A DNA stretch of 64,000 bases. Origin: Aricia agestis. Its lineage: Eukaryota; Arthropoda; Insecta; Lepidoptera; Lycaenidae. Positions 33,613-46,600 of this stretch are shown piece after piece. The stretch covers positions 29,666,001 through 29,730,000 of the forward strand of contig NC_056428.1 of NCBI RefSeq assembly GCF_905147365.1, read 5' to 3'. Under the pieces are notes generated by a model that was given only the letters and a program-made list of their open reading frames with translations, did not search any database and was not told the origin of the DNA. The position numbers and the translations under genes were made by a program. The stretch's first letter is position 1. Each line of letters begins with the position of its first letter.

Positions 33613-34469
33613 AAACTAAGTGATAAATGATAATACTTTAGGGCGTAAACTTCTCTAGTTTGTTAAGCGGAAAGTACACTAAAATTTTAATACCCCTTCT
33701 GTGAAAATATTTCATATTAAACACATTATGACATTACCTACTTCATGTATTGATAAAAAGTACAGATCACAATATTAGCATTAGGCTTAGCATAAAATAT
33801 ACGACACTTAAATATTAGTATAAAATCCTTTGCTAAAGTAGATAAATAATAATTTGTATGAGATATGTCTTACAGTTAGAAATTTAAGTGTTCGTATAAT
33901 AATTATAATCCGTGTTTTAATAGAACAAAAAAGGCACAATAGGCAATTTGATCACCAAAGCGTTTGGCAATAAAGCTTAAAGTTAAAATACCATAAAGTA
34001 TAGTCGTATAACACAATACTGGCACTTGTGTAAAGCATTTTATTTTCACATTTTTTAAAATTAAGTATTGAAAATTAGATCGATACATAATAATATAATA
34101 TAAATAGATCTACTAAATGCGTACTCCAACATTTACAATATTATGTATATAGGTATCGGCATTAATATTCCATATTTTGAGGCCAAAATATTCAAAGTTA
34201 AGTTTTACCTAATATTTATTTGGTTTATTGATAAGTGATAACACCACAAAATATAATGATATTGGAATGCATGAATAAATAAAAGAGAAGTATATTAAAC
34301 AAAAGATGTGTTGTGTTATTCATTTGAAATTAATTATACCTAATTGCCTAGGATCCCACCATAGAAGGACCTTCACCGAGCTGGATGAAAAGTATTTTAT
34401 ATTCAATTACGTATGTCAATATGCAAGTGGATTGCCTAAAAAATTTAGCCCAGAATAAAAATAATAGGC

Positions 34470-34850
34470 CAAGTGCGAGTTGGACTCGCGCACGAAGATT
34501 TCCGTACCATTATAGAGCAAAAAATGGTGTTTTTTGTATGGAAGCCCCCTTAATTATTTTTTTTTTAATTAATTATTTCAACTACCTGCCTACCTGCTCT
34601 TATCATTGATACCGAGCAAAAATATTTGAAAAATCACGTTTGTTGTATTCCCAGCCAGTATTAAATATTTAATTTATTTTATTTTTAGTATTTGTTGTTT
34701 ATAGCGGCAACAGAAATACATAATCTGTGAAAATTTCAACTCCCTAGCTATTACCGTTCTTGAGTTAGGTACAGCCTGGAGACAGACGGACAGACATCGA
34801 AGTCTCAGTAATAGGTCCCATTTTTACCCTTTGGGTACGGAACCCTAAAA
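34470..34850 (+). repeat. Repeat of the AGTGCGAGTTGGACTCG family
   Basis: The head is at 34470 (GGCCAAGTGCGAGTTGGACT), the (GACA)n-like run at 34780-34800 and the tail GGGTACGGAACCCTAAAA at 34833-34850. Confidence 0.65.
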
Positions 34851-34934
34851 AATAGAAAAAAAAATATTTTAAAATTTCGCTGGTTTGGTTTATAGACAAT
34901 TTCCATACCAATCGAAAGTATGGAGCCCGTACAT

Positions 34935-35252
34935 GGGCGTAACGAGGGGGGGGGGGGCAGGGGGGGATCCCCCCCTGGATCATGTTGACGTCCCTACTAA
35001 GTATATTATCTAGAACTTTTATCTATTAAAATCGAAAATTAAGAAAACGAATTTTTACCATTTGTTTGCAATACAATATTTACACAACTAAAATTTTTTT
35101 TTTATTCTTTATAAACTCCTAGCTTATAAAAAATCTGATTTGCCCCCCCTGGCCCAGAACCTAGGTTAATTGCCCCGCCCCCCCCTGGCCCAGACCTGGG
35201 TATTTCCCCCCCCCCCCCCCTGGCCCAGAACCTGGGTACGCCCATGAGTCGG
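34935..35252. repeat. TACCCAGGTTCTGGGCC repeat, inverted copy 2
   Basis: The ends CATGGGCGTAACG and TACGCCCATG form a short inverted repeat. Three tandem units containing CCCCCCTGGCCCAGAACC lie at 35135-35240. It is the inverted relative of 26878-27160. The overlapping glycine-rich frame at 35102-35407 is an artefact of the C-runs. Confidence 0.65.
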
Positions 35253-35619
35253 TAGAATATGAAAACGTTAGGTTGTCTATTTTCCGTCACAACTCTTGGG
35301 TAGGCAGGTAAATCGATACCGGTAATCATGTAGTGAATAGGGATCCAAGGACGAATAGGGACAAAACCAAGTACCGTTTTCAACATCAAAATTAGTTGCC
35401 ATTTCATCGCTTTTATTTTATGTATTTTTTAAAAATAACAGTAGAATTATTTGCAGTTTTGATAACAGCACTATACATTTGCGAAATAAGTCACAAGTTG
35501 TAAAAAAACACTTTTTTTAAAATAGCTCCTCGAAGAGCCATTTGCACTCTCTGCTCTGCTATTGAAATTCTTCAGTGTATGAATGTAATATTTTTGTCGA
35601 ATCATGGGTCTTACGATTA

Positions 35620-35725
35620 CGACGCTTCTTGAGTTACAGCCAGACACACACAGACAGACAGCAGACAACGGAGTGTTAGTAATAGGGTCCCGTTTTTTCC
35701 TTTGGGTACGGAACCCTAAAAATGG
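35620..35725 (+). repeat. Tail of an AGTGCGAGTTGGACTCG-family repeat
   Basis: Only the (GACA)n run and the GGGTACGGAACCCTAAAA tail are present. Confidence 0.6.
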
Positions 35726-35945
35726 TAATGGAGTAAGAATAATTAAGTGAGTATAAAAGAAATAAAAATGATAATAGTAGTAATAAAAACGAAATAAATA
35801 TACTTACATAATACATTTACGCTGTAAAAATTTTACCTCCAAAAATATCCCCAAATTAGCCCCTAAAAACTCACTGTTTTTATTTTTTCCCACTAGTAGG
35901 AAATCCCCATAGTTGGCAACTCTGCCCGCGGGGCCGCGCTACCCG
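35726..35945. repeat. Interspersed repeat shared with the MITE interior at 18300-18520
   Basis: The segment from AATGGTAATGGAGTAAGAAT to GGCAACTCTGCCCGCGG is closely similar to 18301-18520. It is non-coding, with family size unknown. Confidence 0.65.
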
Positions 35946-36279
35946 CGAATAATGCGTGTGAGCCGGCAGACAACTCATTTTGCGTTGAAGTGTGAACAAG
36001 ACTCGTAATGAAATCCTTTTTAGGTACTACTTTTTTTCAAAACCATTGACAAACTCGTTATAAAGTTGAGTTTTATCCCTATTTACCACAAATTACGGTA
36101 CTAGTACCGGTCTGGTTAATGCTTAAATGCATATTCTACGGGCTTCATACTTTCGACTGGTACCTAAGAAGTTTGTCTATTATCCAAACCAGAGAAATGT
36201 AAAATTATTTTTTTTTACTTAAGTATTGTTCTATTTTATTTTTTTATTCTGGAGTCTAGACTGAAATTTTTTAGCCAAC

Positions 36280-36540
36280 CCACTTGCAAAAAATTTATTT
36301 ACTACGTAATTACTATGCTGACGTCATAGTAGCTTTATGCATGCTAAGTGTCAGCCCAATAGGTTGAAAATTTACAAAGTTTAAAAAAAACTTTTATCCC
36401 CTTGAATTGATCAAAATCCTTTCTTAGCGTATGCCTACATCATAACATCTACCTGCATGCCAAATTTCAGCCTAATCCTTCCAGTGGTTCGGGCTGTGCG
36501 TTGATAGATCACTTTAAACTATAGTTTGTGCGTTTTAAGA
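36280..36540 (+). repeat. LINE 3' end or SINE-like fragment
   Basis: The text ACCTGCATGCCAAATTTCAG ... CCAGTGGTTCGGGCTGTGCG followed by TTGATAGATCA is a common lepidopteran RTE/SINE-type 3' terminus. No coding remnant. Confidence 0.4.
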
Positions 36541-37174
36541 TGATATTGGTGACAGTTTTCATATTCCTTGCTACGGGTTTTTTTTTACAAGAAAACAAAA
36601 AAAAAAAACAAAATGTAATAAATTATATTCCATCTATAAAAACAAATGTTTCCTATACTTAATTATTGTAAATGAATAAAAATGAAAAGTTGCTAAATGC
36701 TAACTTATTAATATAAAATTATAAATTTATTAACTGTGAAATAGGAGTATAAAATTATTGTTACGAAAACATTTAAAAAATGTCAGATGCATGAAACGGA
36801 ACTTATGTCAATAGAGATTGACTCTGTTGAATCGAAATCAAATCGATAAAAAAGGGCGGCCATCTTAAATCGCCGGCACTAGTGAAATGTCAGAACGAAA
36901 TCGATAATTTCGATTGCAATTCCTTTACGAAGTGATTCGATATTTTTAAATTATCGATTAATTTTTGTTAGGTAACTTCCCTACTATTGTCAATTATAAT
37001 GTGTCACGCATATCATCATAAAACGCACAAACTATAAAAATAAAATTGACGAGTCGAGACATTCAGCTCCAAGGACCAAGACAAAGAAATTAGTAAGTAT
37101 AAGTACATTAATTTTTAAGTAGTGTAATTTTAACGAATGTTTGTTTCGATATCTGAATCCAGTTTTAAAACTTC

Positions 37175-37975
37175 ATATCGGCGGTTAAAAGGAAATTTAA
37201 TTTAAGCGACATTTTTGTCAAAAATGAGTTTTAAATGGAAAAAAAACCATCTTACTTAAAATTTCCCGCTCTTTCGAATGCGCTGACTCTCATAGCTCTA
37301 CGATTAGTTTTTTTGGCGTTTATACCCTAGCAAAAAAGCAATTTCCTAGTAGTATTTTTTGTAACCGACAGAAATTCAGGGCAGTTTGTCTGTAAAGGTG
37401 CTTGTAACCCTGCAAAAATATTTCTCTACAGCTTTCGGCTGCTTATATCTTTTAAGCAATTCTCATAAAAATTACAAACGTCGTTTATAACCTTCATCCA
37501 TTTCGTAATTGATCATAGCTTTGGCGCTTGTACCCATATATCCAAAATTTATTTTCATATTACTGTAAAAAGTCGTTATCCTTCTTTTCCTATAACACTT
37601 ACTGAATTGTCTAGTCTCGTATACCCTTTTACTTTGCGATGTAAGAAATCAGAATGTTGTTTAGGCTTCTTATCCTCTAATATTTTTTTGTCATTTGTCT
37701 CTTATGCCATAATATTACCTCATTCAAAATATTAAAGTAATTGTTATAAGCGACAAAAAATACTTTAAATAGCACCAAATCATTAAAACTAACAATACCG
37801 ATAAGAGGCCCATTTTTTATCATTTTATAATTGTTTAAATTATCACGATACGTCAATAAATAACAGAGATACGTCAGTTTTTCTTATACTCAAAACTTTA
37901 AACGACTATCCTGGACACTTCACTTTTTGGCGCTTATACCCTATTTCCTTTTAACCGTCGATATATTCTCTTAAT
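37175..37975. mobile_element. Probable non-autonomous TIR element
   Basis: The inverted ends are TCGGCGGTTAAAAGGAAAT (37180) and ATTTCCTTTTAACCGTCGA (37948). The interior contains several variants of GGCGCTTATACCCT in both orientations. It has no ORF. Confidence 0.5.
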
Positions 37976-38135
37976 TTTTATATTTCTTCAAAACTTTCTT
38001 AGGCCATCGTCATAATATATATTACAAATCCATTGTGCGAGAGATATAAAAGACAGATCATATTATTTAAAACATGTTAAGTATATTATAGTTAATAATA
38101 CATGTTATCGCCATTTATTTACTAACATTATAATA

Positions 38136-38600
38136 GGGGAGTTGACAACTTTTTTAAAATAGTTTTAAGCGCTTCAGTTGTTTACACTAATACCTGTAAA
38201 TTAATATTTTATTTATTATTATGCCCTAGAATGACTTATAAATTATTTTAAATACTGAATTCAAAATATGACACAAAAACGCGGCATTATGGACACGTGA
38301 TCACGTGTGACGTCATCGTTCATGAAACAAAACAAGCGTAGACAGAGCAAAAGTAAGTAAGTTTTTAACCTAACAACTGTCAATTTTGTTTGACACTGAA
38401 CGATGACGTCACTGCTTCAGATTGGCGTTTCCAATCACGTGACTTACAGTTAATAAATCCAATTTTTGTCAATGTAAAATAAATCAATACTTAATCATTT
38501 TTTCGTTATTTGTATTGTTTTAAAGTTTTTATCAATAAATCTATAAAATTAAATAATTATTTTAAAATTTTAAACATACTGTCAACTCCCGGATTCCATC
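38136..38600. mobile_element. Probable non-autonomous TIR element
   Basis: The ends GGGGAGTTGACA and TGTCAACTCCCGG are inverted. An inner inverted pair is ATCACGTGTGACGTCATCGT / GAACGATGACGTCACTGC, with CACGTGA near 38440. Non-coding. Confidence 0.5.
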
Positions 38601-39017
38601 CTACTAAACAAACAATATTGACAAAATATTTGTTTTTACTTTGACTTTTTAAAAAGACATAAAAAAATAATAAGAAACATCAAAATAAGTAATTTAAAAA
38701 TTTATCTACACTATTTTATTAATTACCTACTTAGAGAATAAACAGCTACTATAACGTTTACTTACATTAAAAAGTAAAATGTATAGAAAGTTTCATACTA
38801 TACTTTTTACCTACAATATCGTATAAAGGGCTTTACATTGTCCAGGGGAGTGCCGACTGACAAAATATAACAAGTCACAAGAAGACGGGAGACGAAAAAA
38901 ATATGTACAGCCGAATAAAGAACCTCCTCCCTTTTTTGAAATCGCTTAAGCCTTAGGTATAGGCTAATAAATATAGTAATGCATTTATTTTTTAAATAGA
39001 TATTTAAACTTAATAAA

Positions 39018-39706
39018 AGGGGTGTTTCACGGCAAGCGGACAGGAAAAAATAGTCGATGTCTCCGATTTGGATAATATTTGGATATGTTATACCTACACG
39101 TGTTATTAATACGTGTAGGTATAACATATCCAAATATTATTATCATTTTTTTTTAAATTATGTTACTCTTTAAAAAAACTTATCTAAGGGTACATTTCTC
39201 CACATCAAAAACGAAGTTTTTGGCAATTTCCGCTACTTAGCGAATTCTGCCCTTAGTACAGTATGGCGCTGGACGCCACTCTTCGGAAGTATTTCTTCCC
39301 GGCCCATTATTAAAGTTGTACAGGAATGGTTTATAGAATATTAACTATTTACACAAAAAAAATCTCTTTGAGAAAATCAAGAATAAAAAATTGATTTGCA
39401 CTTTTTTCAAAGAAAAAAAATTTTTTTGTTATCAAAAATGCAGTTAAAGAGCTCATTAAATGAAGTAACAAGTTCAGTGGTTCAATTATTCTAATATATA
39501 ATTTTTTTAATCTATAATCGGCTTTGAAGCACCGAGTGCCGAATAGAAAAGTCACATTTCAAAGTCCTATCATTTTTAATCTAGCCATTATATTACAAAA
39601 ATATTTGGCACACGTATATTACACGTGTAGGTATAACATATCCAAATATTATCAAAATCGGAGACATCGACTATTTTTTCCTGTCCGCTTGGCGTGGAAC
39701 GCCCCT
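39018..39706. mobile_element. TIR element with about 90-bp ends
   Basis: AGGGGTGTTTCACGGCAAGC ... through TCGATGTCTCCGATTT ... to ACACGT at the left is matched by the inverse at the right (39600-39706), ending GGCGTGGAACGCCCCT. A further small palindrome (ACACGTGTTATTAATACGTGT) sits inside the left end. The interior has no coding sequence. Confidence 0.8.
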
Positions 39707-39765
39707 AAAGCCAAGTTTTTATAAGGTCGTTCATTTTTCTAATCTAAGTAATTATTGTAAGTTAA

Positions 39766-40326
39766 GGACGCTATCACATTTTTTCTCAAATATCAGCGAT
39801 TTTCAGGTACCCTTTTAAAGAATTAGGAGTCACACTACGAAGATATTTTGGTTTCAAATGAAAGATAATATATTCATCTCCACGCCTATACCATAAAAAT
39901 TTATAGCCGCATACAAAATTTTTACATAAATATGTTTTAACCATCACAATAATCTCTAAAGAATTAAAAAATGGGGTTTGATTAGGTACCATTATAGCTA
40001 ACTACACTGAACTAAGGAAAATAAATATACAGAAAAAATTTTGCTTATTTAGTCCCCTGTACGAATAGCTAAATATTTTATATAAAAATAAATAACATTT
40101 CCATTTATAAGAAAAATAAGAAACGCTCTCAAATTTCTTCATACATTTTCGCCCTATCAAGAACGCGACGAGCGTCGTAACCGCCACTGTACACTAAATA
40201 ACATTCATAACAGCGCGCCCTGTACAGTGTACAGGGCGCGCTGTTATGAATGTTATTTTAATGTCCTTAACGTCGATATTCGTACTGACAGACATCCGAC
40301 CTGCTAATTTTTATGTGATAGCGTCC
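39766..40326. mobile_element. TTAA-flanked MITE (piggyBac-like target site)
   Basis: The ends GGACGCTATCACAT and its exact complement ATGTGATAGCGTCC are flanked by TTAA at 39762-39765 and 40327-40330. TTAA duplication is the piggyBac signature, although the terminal bases are not the usual CCC. The interior includes the perfect palindrome at 40196-40258. Confidence 0.65.
40196..40258. repeat. Perfect 63-bp palindrome (30-bp arms, 3-bp centre)
   Basis: The arms are 40196-40225 and 40229-40258 (core CAGCGCGCCCTGTAC / GTACAGGGCGCGCTG) around AGT, with no mismatch. It lies inside the TTAA-flanked element and could extrude as a cruciform. Confidence 0.9.
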
Positions 40327-40665
40327 TTAAAATGTCTAACAATACTCGCGATCTGCGGTATGTGAGAGAGGTCCGAAATCCGAATATACTAAGATTTAGA
40401 GAAGAGAGGAGGATTTAAAAAATATGTTAAAACATCACGTGATTAATGGACTGCCCCAAAGTATATTTTTATGAATAACAATTCCTTAATCCTTTGAATT
40501 AAAATTATGAAAAAAAAATAGCAAAAAAAGTTACGAAAATAAAATATGAGGCCCTACAATTTACAACTTAAATAACAGCTGTCAAACTGCATCAATATTC
40601 TATGCACTGTTAATGTTATGTGCTAAGAAGAATGTGAGAAGAAAATGTATATTTTTGTGTATTGT

Positions 40666-43600
40666 TCAATTGTTGAGCCATTCCCAAGTGTCATCATCTT
40701 GTTTCTTCTTGATAGTAATGTTCTTTATATCAGGTGGGGGACTTGAAATGCCAACTTGTGAAAGATCACGAGTATCCAAATTATTCTTTGTCGCTACCGA
40801 TTCTTTCCATGGCTGAGTTTGCTCATTCCTAAAAATTGTAAGACGTTTATTAACCATGACATCATATTGTGACAATGATAAACTGCTTTGTATGTAAATA
40901 ACATTAGTTTGTATCTCTTAGGGATTGTATTTGTTACTGTTAGATTGTAAGAGTCATAAGTAATTGTATGTAAACTAAGATCTTGGGTTAAAATAATACA
41001 CCGAATTAGATGGATAATTAAAAAATAAAAATGATGAATTAATATTTTGACGACGCTAATTAACTAGTGATAGGCACCAAACATAACAAAACCCTAGCTG
41101 GGGTAAATAAATTATTATTGAAAGTAAAAAAATATTCATTAATACTTAAATTTAAACACAGAGAAAATAGTGCACAACCATAGATATTTACCATTGAGAA
41201 TAGGGCTCAGATGTGGAGTTTTTCATAGCTCCATAGCTCTGAGATTGATGATGAGCGCTTGAGTTACTTGCACGTCGTAGATCATTGGTACCACCCAGAG
41301 AACTCCAACCTCCACGATTGTTTACCTGTAATACAAACAAATGTGTATATTGTAATGTCTATGTCATAATCGACTGGTTTAAATAGCCGTTCAATCAAAC
41401 AGCTAACCCTTTGACTGATCAACGCAATTCAATCACACGGCTATACGTCGATTAGCCGACTTGTAGACCGCCATGTTCAACACTACAGCTAGACGACGCT
41501 TAGCTAACTGGTTAACTGGCAAATTAACTAAGGTGACCATTACTGTTATTATTACACAAGCGTAATGATAACAAGCAGAATAAATAATTGTATTCTAACT
41601 CATTTTGAACACAATTGCAATAAATACCTTGGTGACTCCTCGGTTTTCTTCTCGAATATTTGTTTAAATTTTGATTCACTTGTATGTGCCCCCATAACTT
41701 CGGTCTCTTTAATTGTACACTTGTAATGTATATTTACGAAAAATATCTTAATACGACCACAAAACACCGGCTAGTTGACGCCATATTGTAAACAAATCGC
41801 ACTTAGCGCTGCAGTGGTGAGCGCTGAACTAATTCAATCAAACGGCTGCTTTTGAATCAGCTGTAGTGTTGAACGTTTTGAGCGATGAAATATTCAATTA
41901 AAAAGCTAGACCTGTGATTGAATGGCGTTGTTCAGTTAAAGTGCATGCTGTTTGATTGAACAGCTATTTTAACCAGTTGGCTGAGACATCTATATATTCA
42001 TACCTTAAAGGTATCTTTACAGCAATAAGCACCTAAACAATGCTAAATATTTTAATTAATAAGTAGAAAAATTCTACACTTTAGTTTTTTTTTTATCAGA
42101 GAAAGGGTTTGGAATTCATTATATAATGAAAACCGGCAAAGTGCGAGTTGGACTCGTCCATGAAGGGTTAGGCAGCAGCAATAAGGTTTATTTTTAGGAA
42201 ATTAACAAATGTTTGGTTTATTTTTATATTGCAGTTAATTTGATGAAAGTTAATTTAAGGTTTACCAATTATGACGTATAAGAAAAACTACTAGCTAGAT
42301 CTCGTTCAAATCAATTTTCGTTGGTAGTTTTTATAGTAATGTACATCATATATTTTTTTAGACTTATCATAGGGGGTAGGGGTACCAGAGAAGACAGAAT
42401 TATAGAGTATGCCGACAACTGATGTTGAAATTTTTAAATTTGACGTATTATGACGAAAATCGTTGCTAGGGTTGTTAACTTGTTACCTACGAATTTAAAA
42501 CTATGACATATTCGCTGGACGTGTTCCTCTTTGGTCGAATTGTTGTTTGTGTTTTGGCACATAATTGCATGTGATGTCAGAATCCAATTTTGAAATCTTT
42601 ATTTGAAATACTAGCTGTTGCCCGCGACTTCGTCCGCGTGGACTTCAGTTTATAGCGCGCGATGTCAACAAAATTGGTGTCAAAAGCTTTTATAAAAAAA
42701 CCCTGGTACCCCTTAAATCAATACAGCTGTGCAGTGTGCACACAATAAGTATTTCATTTTTTTATATTACGAGGGCTGCTATTTATGTATCCGGATCTGG
42801 CCACTTACAAGAACAATATTTAAAAAGTAATTACAACATTTGAAAATAGAACTCTTTGGTTGAAGAATACATTTTGTTTCATGTGACTGTCAATTATTTT
42901 TCCATTGTGGCGTCATTTTGAAAATTGCGTGTCTTCATTTGCCATGGATTTAACGCGTGAACATTATCGTGCAATGATTTACTACGATTTTCGGCGTGGG
43001 CTAAATCAACAACAGTGCTTTATTCAACTCACCGCAACTTTTGGAGATGAAGCACCATCAAAAACCACTGTTTATCACCGGTACAGTGAGTTTAATCGTG
43101 GGCGGTCTATGCTCACGGATGAAAATAAAGAAGGTCGCCCAAAAACAGCTGTTGTCCCACAAAATATAGATGCTGTGCGGGAACTAATAATGCGTGATCG
43201 TCATGTTACATATCGCGAGATAGAGGCGTCCTTAGGCATAAGTATGACGAGCATACATAAGATATTACACGAACATTTGGCTGTAAAAAAATATGTTCGC
43301 GTTGGATTCCGCACAACTTGACAATCGATCAAAAACGGGCTCGTGTCGATTGGTGCAAAAAAATGATAAAAAAATACAACCGTGGTACGTCAAAAGCCGT
43401 TTATAATATCTACACAGGTGATGAATCTTGGATCTATGCATATGACCCCGAAACTAAACAACAGTCAACGGTGTGGGTGTTCCAAGATGAGCCGAAACCA
43501 ACAAAAGTTACTCGTGCAAAAAGTACTTTGAAGCAAATGGTCGCCTGTTTTTTTGGAATTAATGGACATGTGGCTACAGTGCCATTAGAGAATCGTAAAA

Positions 43601-46600
43601 CGGTTAATTCTGAATGGTATACGACCATTTGTTTACCAGAAGTCTTTGAAGAAATAAGAAAGGACAACCGACAACGCAGAATCATATTACATCACGACAA
43701 TGCTAGCTGTCACACCTCAGCTGAAACAACTCAGTTTTTGGAGGGTCAAAAGATCGAATTGACTGGTCATCTGCCGTACAGCCCTGATTTGGCACCTAAC
43801 GATTTCTTTTTATTTCCATACGCGAAGAACAAATTACGTGGTCAACGTTTTTCGAGCCGCGAAGAGGCTGTTGATGCGTTCAAAATGCACGTTTTGGAGA
43901 TACCTCAATCAGAATGGAAAAAGTGCTATGAAAATTGGTTCCAGCGTATGCAAAAGTGTGTCGATCATCGCGGCGAATATTTTGAAAAGCAATAAAACCA
44001 TATTAAATGATATATGTTTGTTTCTTTTTTTAATTCCGGATACATAAATAGCAGCCCTCGTAAACTTTATATTTTATGCCAAATTTTAAAGCTTATTTAG
44101 CCCTCCAATTACACAACTTTACCCATAAACTATTTATCATTGATAGATTTAAGGTTACGTCACTGCACAGATAAAGTACTGAGTTATTTAATACCGTAGA
44201 ATAGATATAACAATCGAAAAAAAGACGCACGGCGCCATCTATTATGAATTGTTGGAACTAACTTAATTTGAACAAATTTACGCATTTTCACCCCCTTACA
44301 ACCCTTTTTTTCCAGTAAAAAAAGTAGCCTATGTCCTTCCTCAGGCTTTAGACTATCTGTATACAAAATTTCATTACAATCGGTCCGGTAGTTTTGGCGT
44401 TTGGCGTGAAAGCGAGACTGACAGACAGACAGACAGACAGAGATACTTTTGCATTTATAATATTAGTATAGATTATGTGCACACTGCACAGCTGTTTTTG
44501 GGTATTTTGATTAATTAAGGGCCGCGCTACACCGGAATGGCAGCGGCGAGGCGAGCACTTTCAGCGCTGCCATTCCGGTGTTGCGCGGCCCTAAGAGGGG
44601 TACCACTTACCAGGGTATTAAAAAGTTTTTAAATTTGACACAAATTTTGTTGACACCGCGCGTTATAAACTAAAGTTCACGCGGACGAAGTCGCGGGCAA
44701 CAGCTAGTTATGAATAAAAACAATATTATATAGTAAAGTAGGTATGATTAGTTCTGTTACAATAATAAAGTAAAAAATAAAACGCCATCTGTTTTCATAT
44801 ATTAGAATTAAAATGTTTTTAGAATTAAAATTAAAATATTTTCTGGATGGAATATAGGCCAACACGGTACACTCGAACTCCTTTATTTTAGAGCGTCTTC
44901 TATTGTCAACTTGTCACATATATTAGAAATGCAGTAGGAGTTCTATAATATAAGATAGATTGATTATTATTATACCAAGTGATTATATTATTAAACATAA
45001 TATTCTAACGTATTAAAAACTGTAAACAAAAACATACTAACTAATAAGTATGATTAGTTCTATGTTACAATAAAGAAAAAAATAAAACGCCATCTATTGA
45101 ATCGTATTAGAACTAAAATGTTCATTGCATCGATATATTTCTGGATTTTTTATAATATTATACATAAAATATATTTAAGATTTTTGAAATATTATTTTAA
45201 TACACATCCAAGACCCAGGAACATTGAAAACTTTTTGTTCCGCCTGCGGGACTCGAACCCAGGACCCCTGGGATGAGCGCTGGCCACGCGCAATGCGAAT
45301 TAATTTTCATCGATATTTTCATGGAAATAAGATATTTTCCCACATCAAAATGTAGCCTATGTCCTTTCTCAGACTCTAGAATAACTGTGTACAAAATGTC
45401 ATTGCAATCGGTTGAGTAGTTTTGGCGTGAAAGCGAGACAGACAGACAGACAGAGATACTTTCGCATTTATTATATTAGTATGGATTGAAAAATAAATTA
45501 TATCAGCCAGCGCGACGCACATTCCGTTCATAATCCTAGTGAAACCCAACGAATTTGACAGATATTGAAACCTGTCCGTTTCTTTGCAGTCGAACTACTG
45601 GTAGTTATGTCTATTGTGCCCCTACTTTAGAAGTTAGAGAGGGGGACATACATTTTACCATTTTGGAAGAGTCTCTCTCACAAACTATTCAGGTTAAAAA
45701 AATGATATTAGAAACTTCAATATGATTTTTGAGGACCTATCCATAGATACCCGACATGCAAAGGTTAGATGATAGAATTTTTTTTGTTTTATCTAACCAT
45801 TTTTTTGTTGTACATATGGGGACCCCTAAAATTTTTAATATTTTTTCCATTTTTGTATCAAAATATTAATGCGATACACAGATTATATCTACTTACCAAG
45901 TTTCAATAGTATAGCTCTAATAGTTTTACAAGTTTCAATATTATAGTTTCGGAGAAAAGTGGCTGTGACATACGGACGGACAGACAGACAGACATGACGA
46001 ATCTATAAGAGTTCCGTTTTTGCCATTTGGCTACGGAACTCTAAAATCGTAAGTTAGGCTGCCTTCACATTACGTCGCAACGTAATAAGGCGCTCTAAAA
46101 AGTAATAAAAATAAATCAAACCTTTTCAGTGACAGTTGTAGCCATCTCTGACACTTTTTGTGAAGCAATACCTCCATACTTGACAGCATTTTCTGTGGCG
46201 GTCCTTGCAGCTTTGGTCACGGATGATGTCAAGATAGACCAGCCCTGATGATAGAAATAATGTAACAAAAATACGTTTCAATTGAAGTTATGAGAAAACC
46301 ATTGAAAAAAAAATAAGTAATATATTTTTTTTCAATGGTTTAATTATTGAATATTTTGTAAGTTTGAGAAATTTATTTAACTAACTTTTTATAATGAAAA
46401 TTGTCTTAATTTTAATCAATTACACGGAAATACAAAAATACTATATTATAAAATCATAATATTATGCCATTTTATGTACCCAGTTATCTTGTACATATCT
46501 CTAAAGGTCAAATCTGACAACTGTTTATCAGAGTAGACAGAATGTTTATGCTCTAAACTCTAGAGTCTAGACTCTAGAGCAGGGGTCACCAAATGGCGGA

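Larger units (their letters stand above)
42611..44474 (-). mobile_element. Helitron-like (GTCT)n element, reverse, interrupted by mariner
   Basis: This begins with the reverse 3' end CTAGCTGTTGCCCGCGACTT and ends with the reverse 5' signature GCATTTATAATATTAGTATA at about 44455-44474. With the mariner at 42780-44060 removed, it aligns with 22565-23194 along its length. Its (GACA)n run is at 44418-44440. Confidence 0.7.
42391..45605 (+). repeat. Repeat of the 32700-33045 family, split by a further insertion
   Basis: The left half 42391-42610 (AGACAGAATTATAGAGTATG ... TTTGAAATCTTTATTTGAAA) and right half 45487-45605 (AAAAATAAATTATATCAGCC ... GTCGAACTACTGGT) together reproduce 32700-33045. The interruption 42611-45484 is the Helitron-like block. 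Confidence 0.75.
42129..46045 (+). repeat. AGTGCGAGTTGGACTCG-family repeat split by nested insertions
   Basis: The head and first body half occupy 42129-42372; the second half, (GACA)n and the tail ACGGAACTCTAAAA occupy 45606-46045. Aligned by eye to 31345-31975, the two halves join near the TTATCAT|GCCCCTACTTTAG point. Everything between arrived later. Confidence 0.7.

Noticed and set aside
35102..35407. Glycine/proline-rich open frame
   Set aside because: It is produced by G/C runs in a tandem repeat that is present inverted at 26878-27160.
38807..40187. Minus-strand open frames of 60-108 codons
   Set aside because: They have low-complexity composition and lie inside TIR elements, with no conserved motif.
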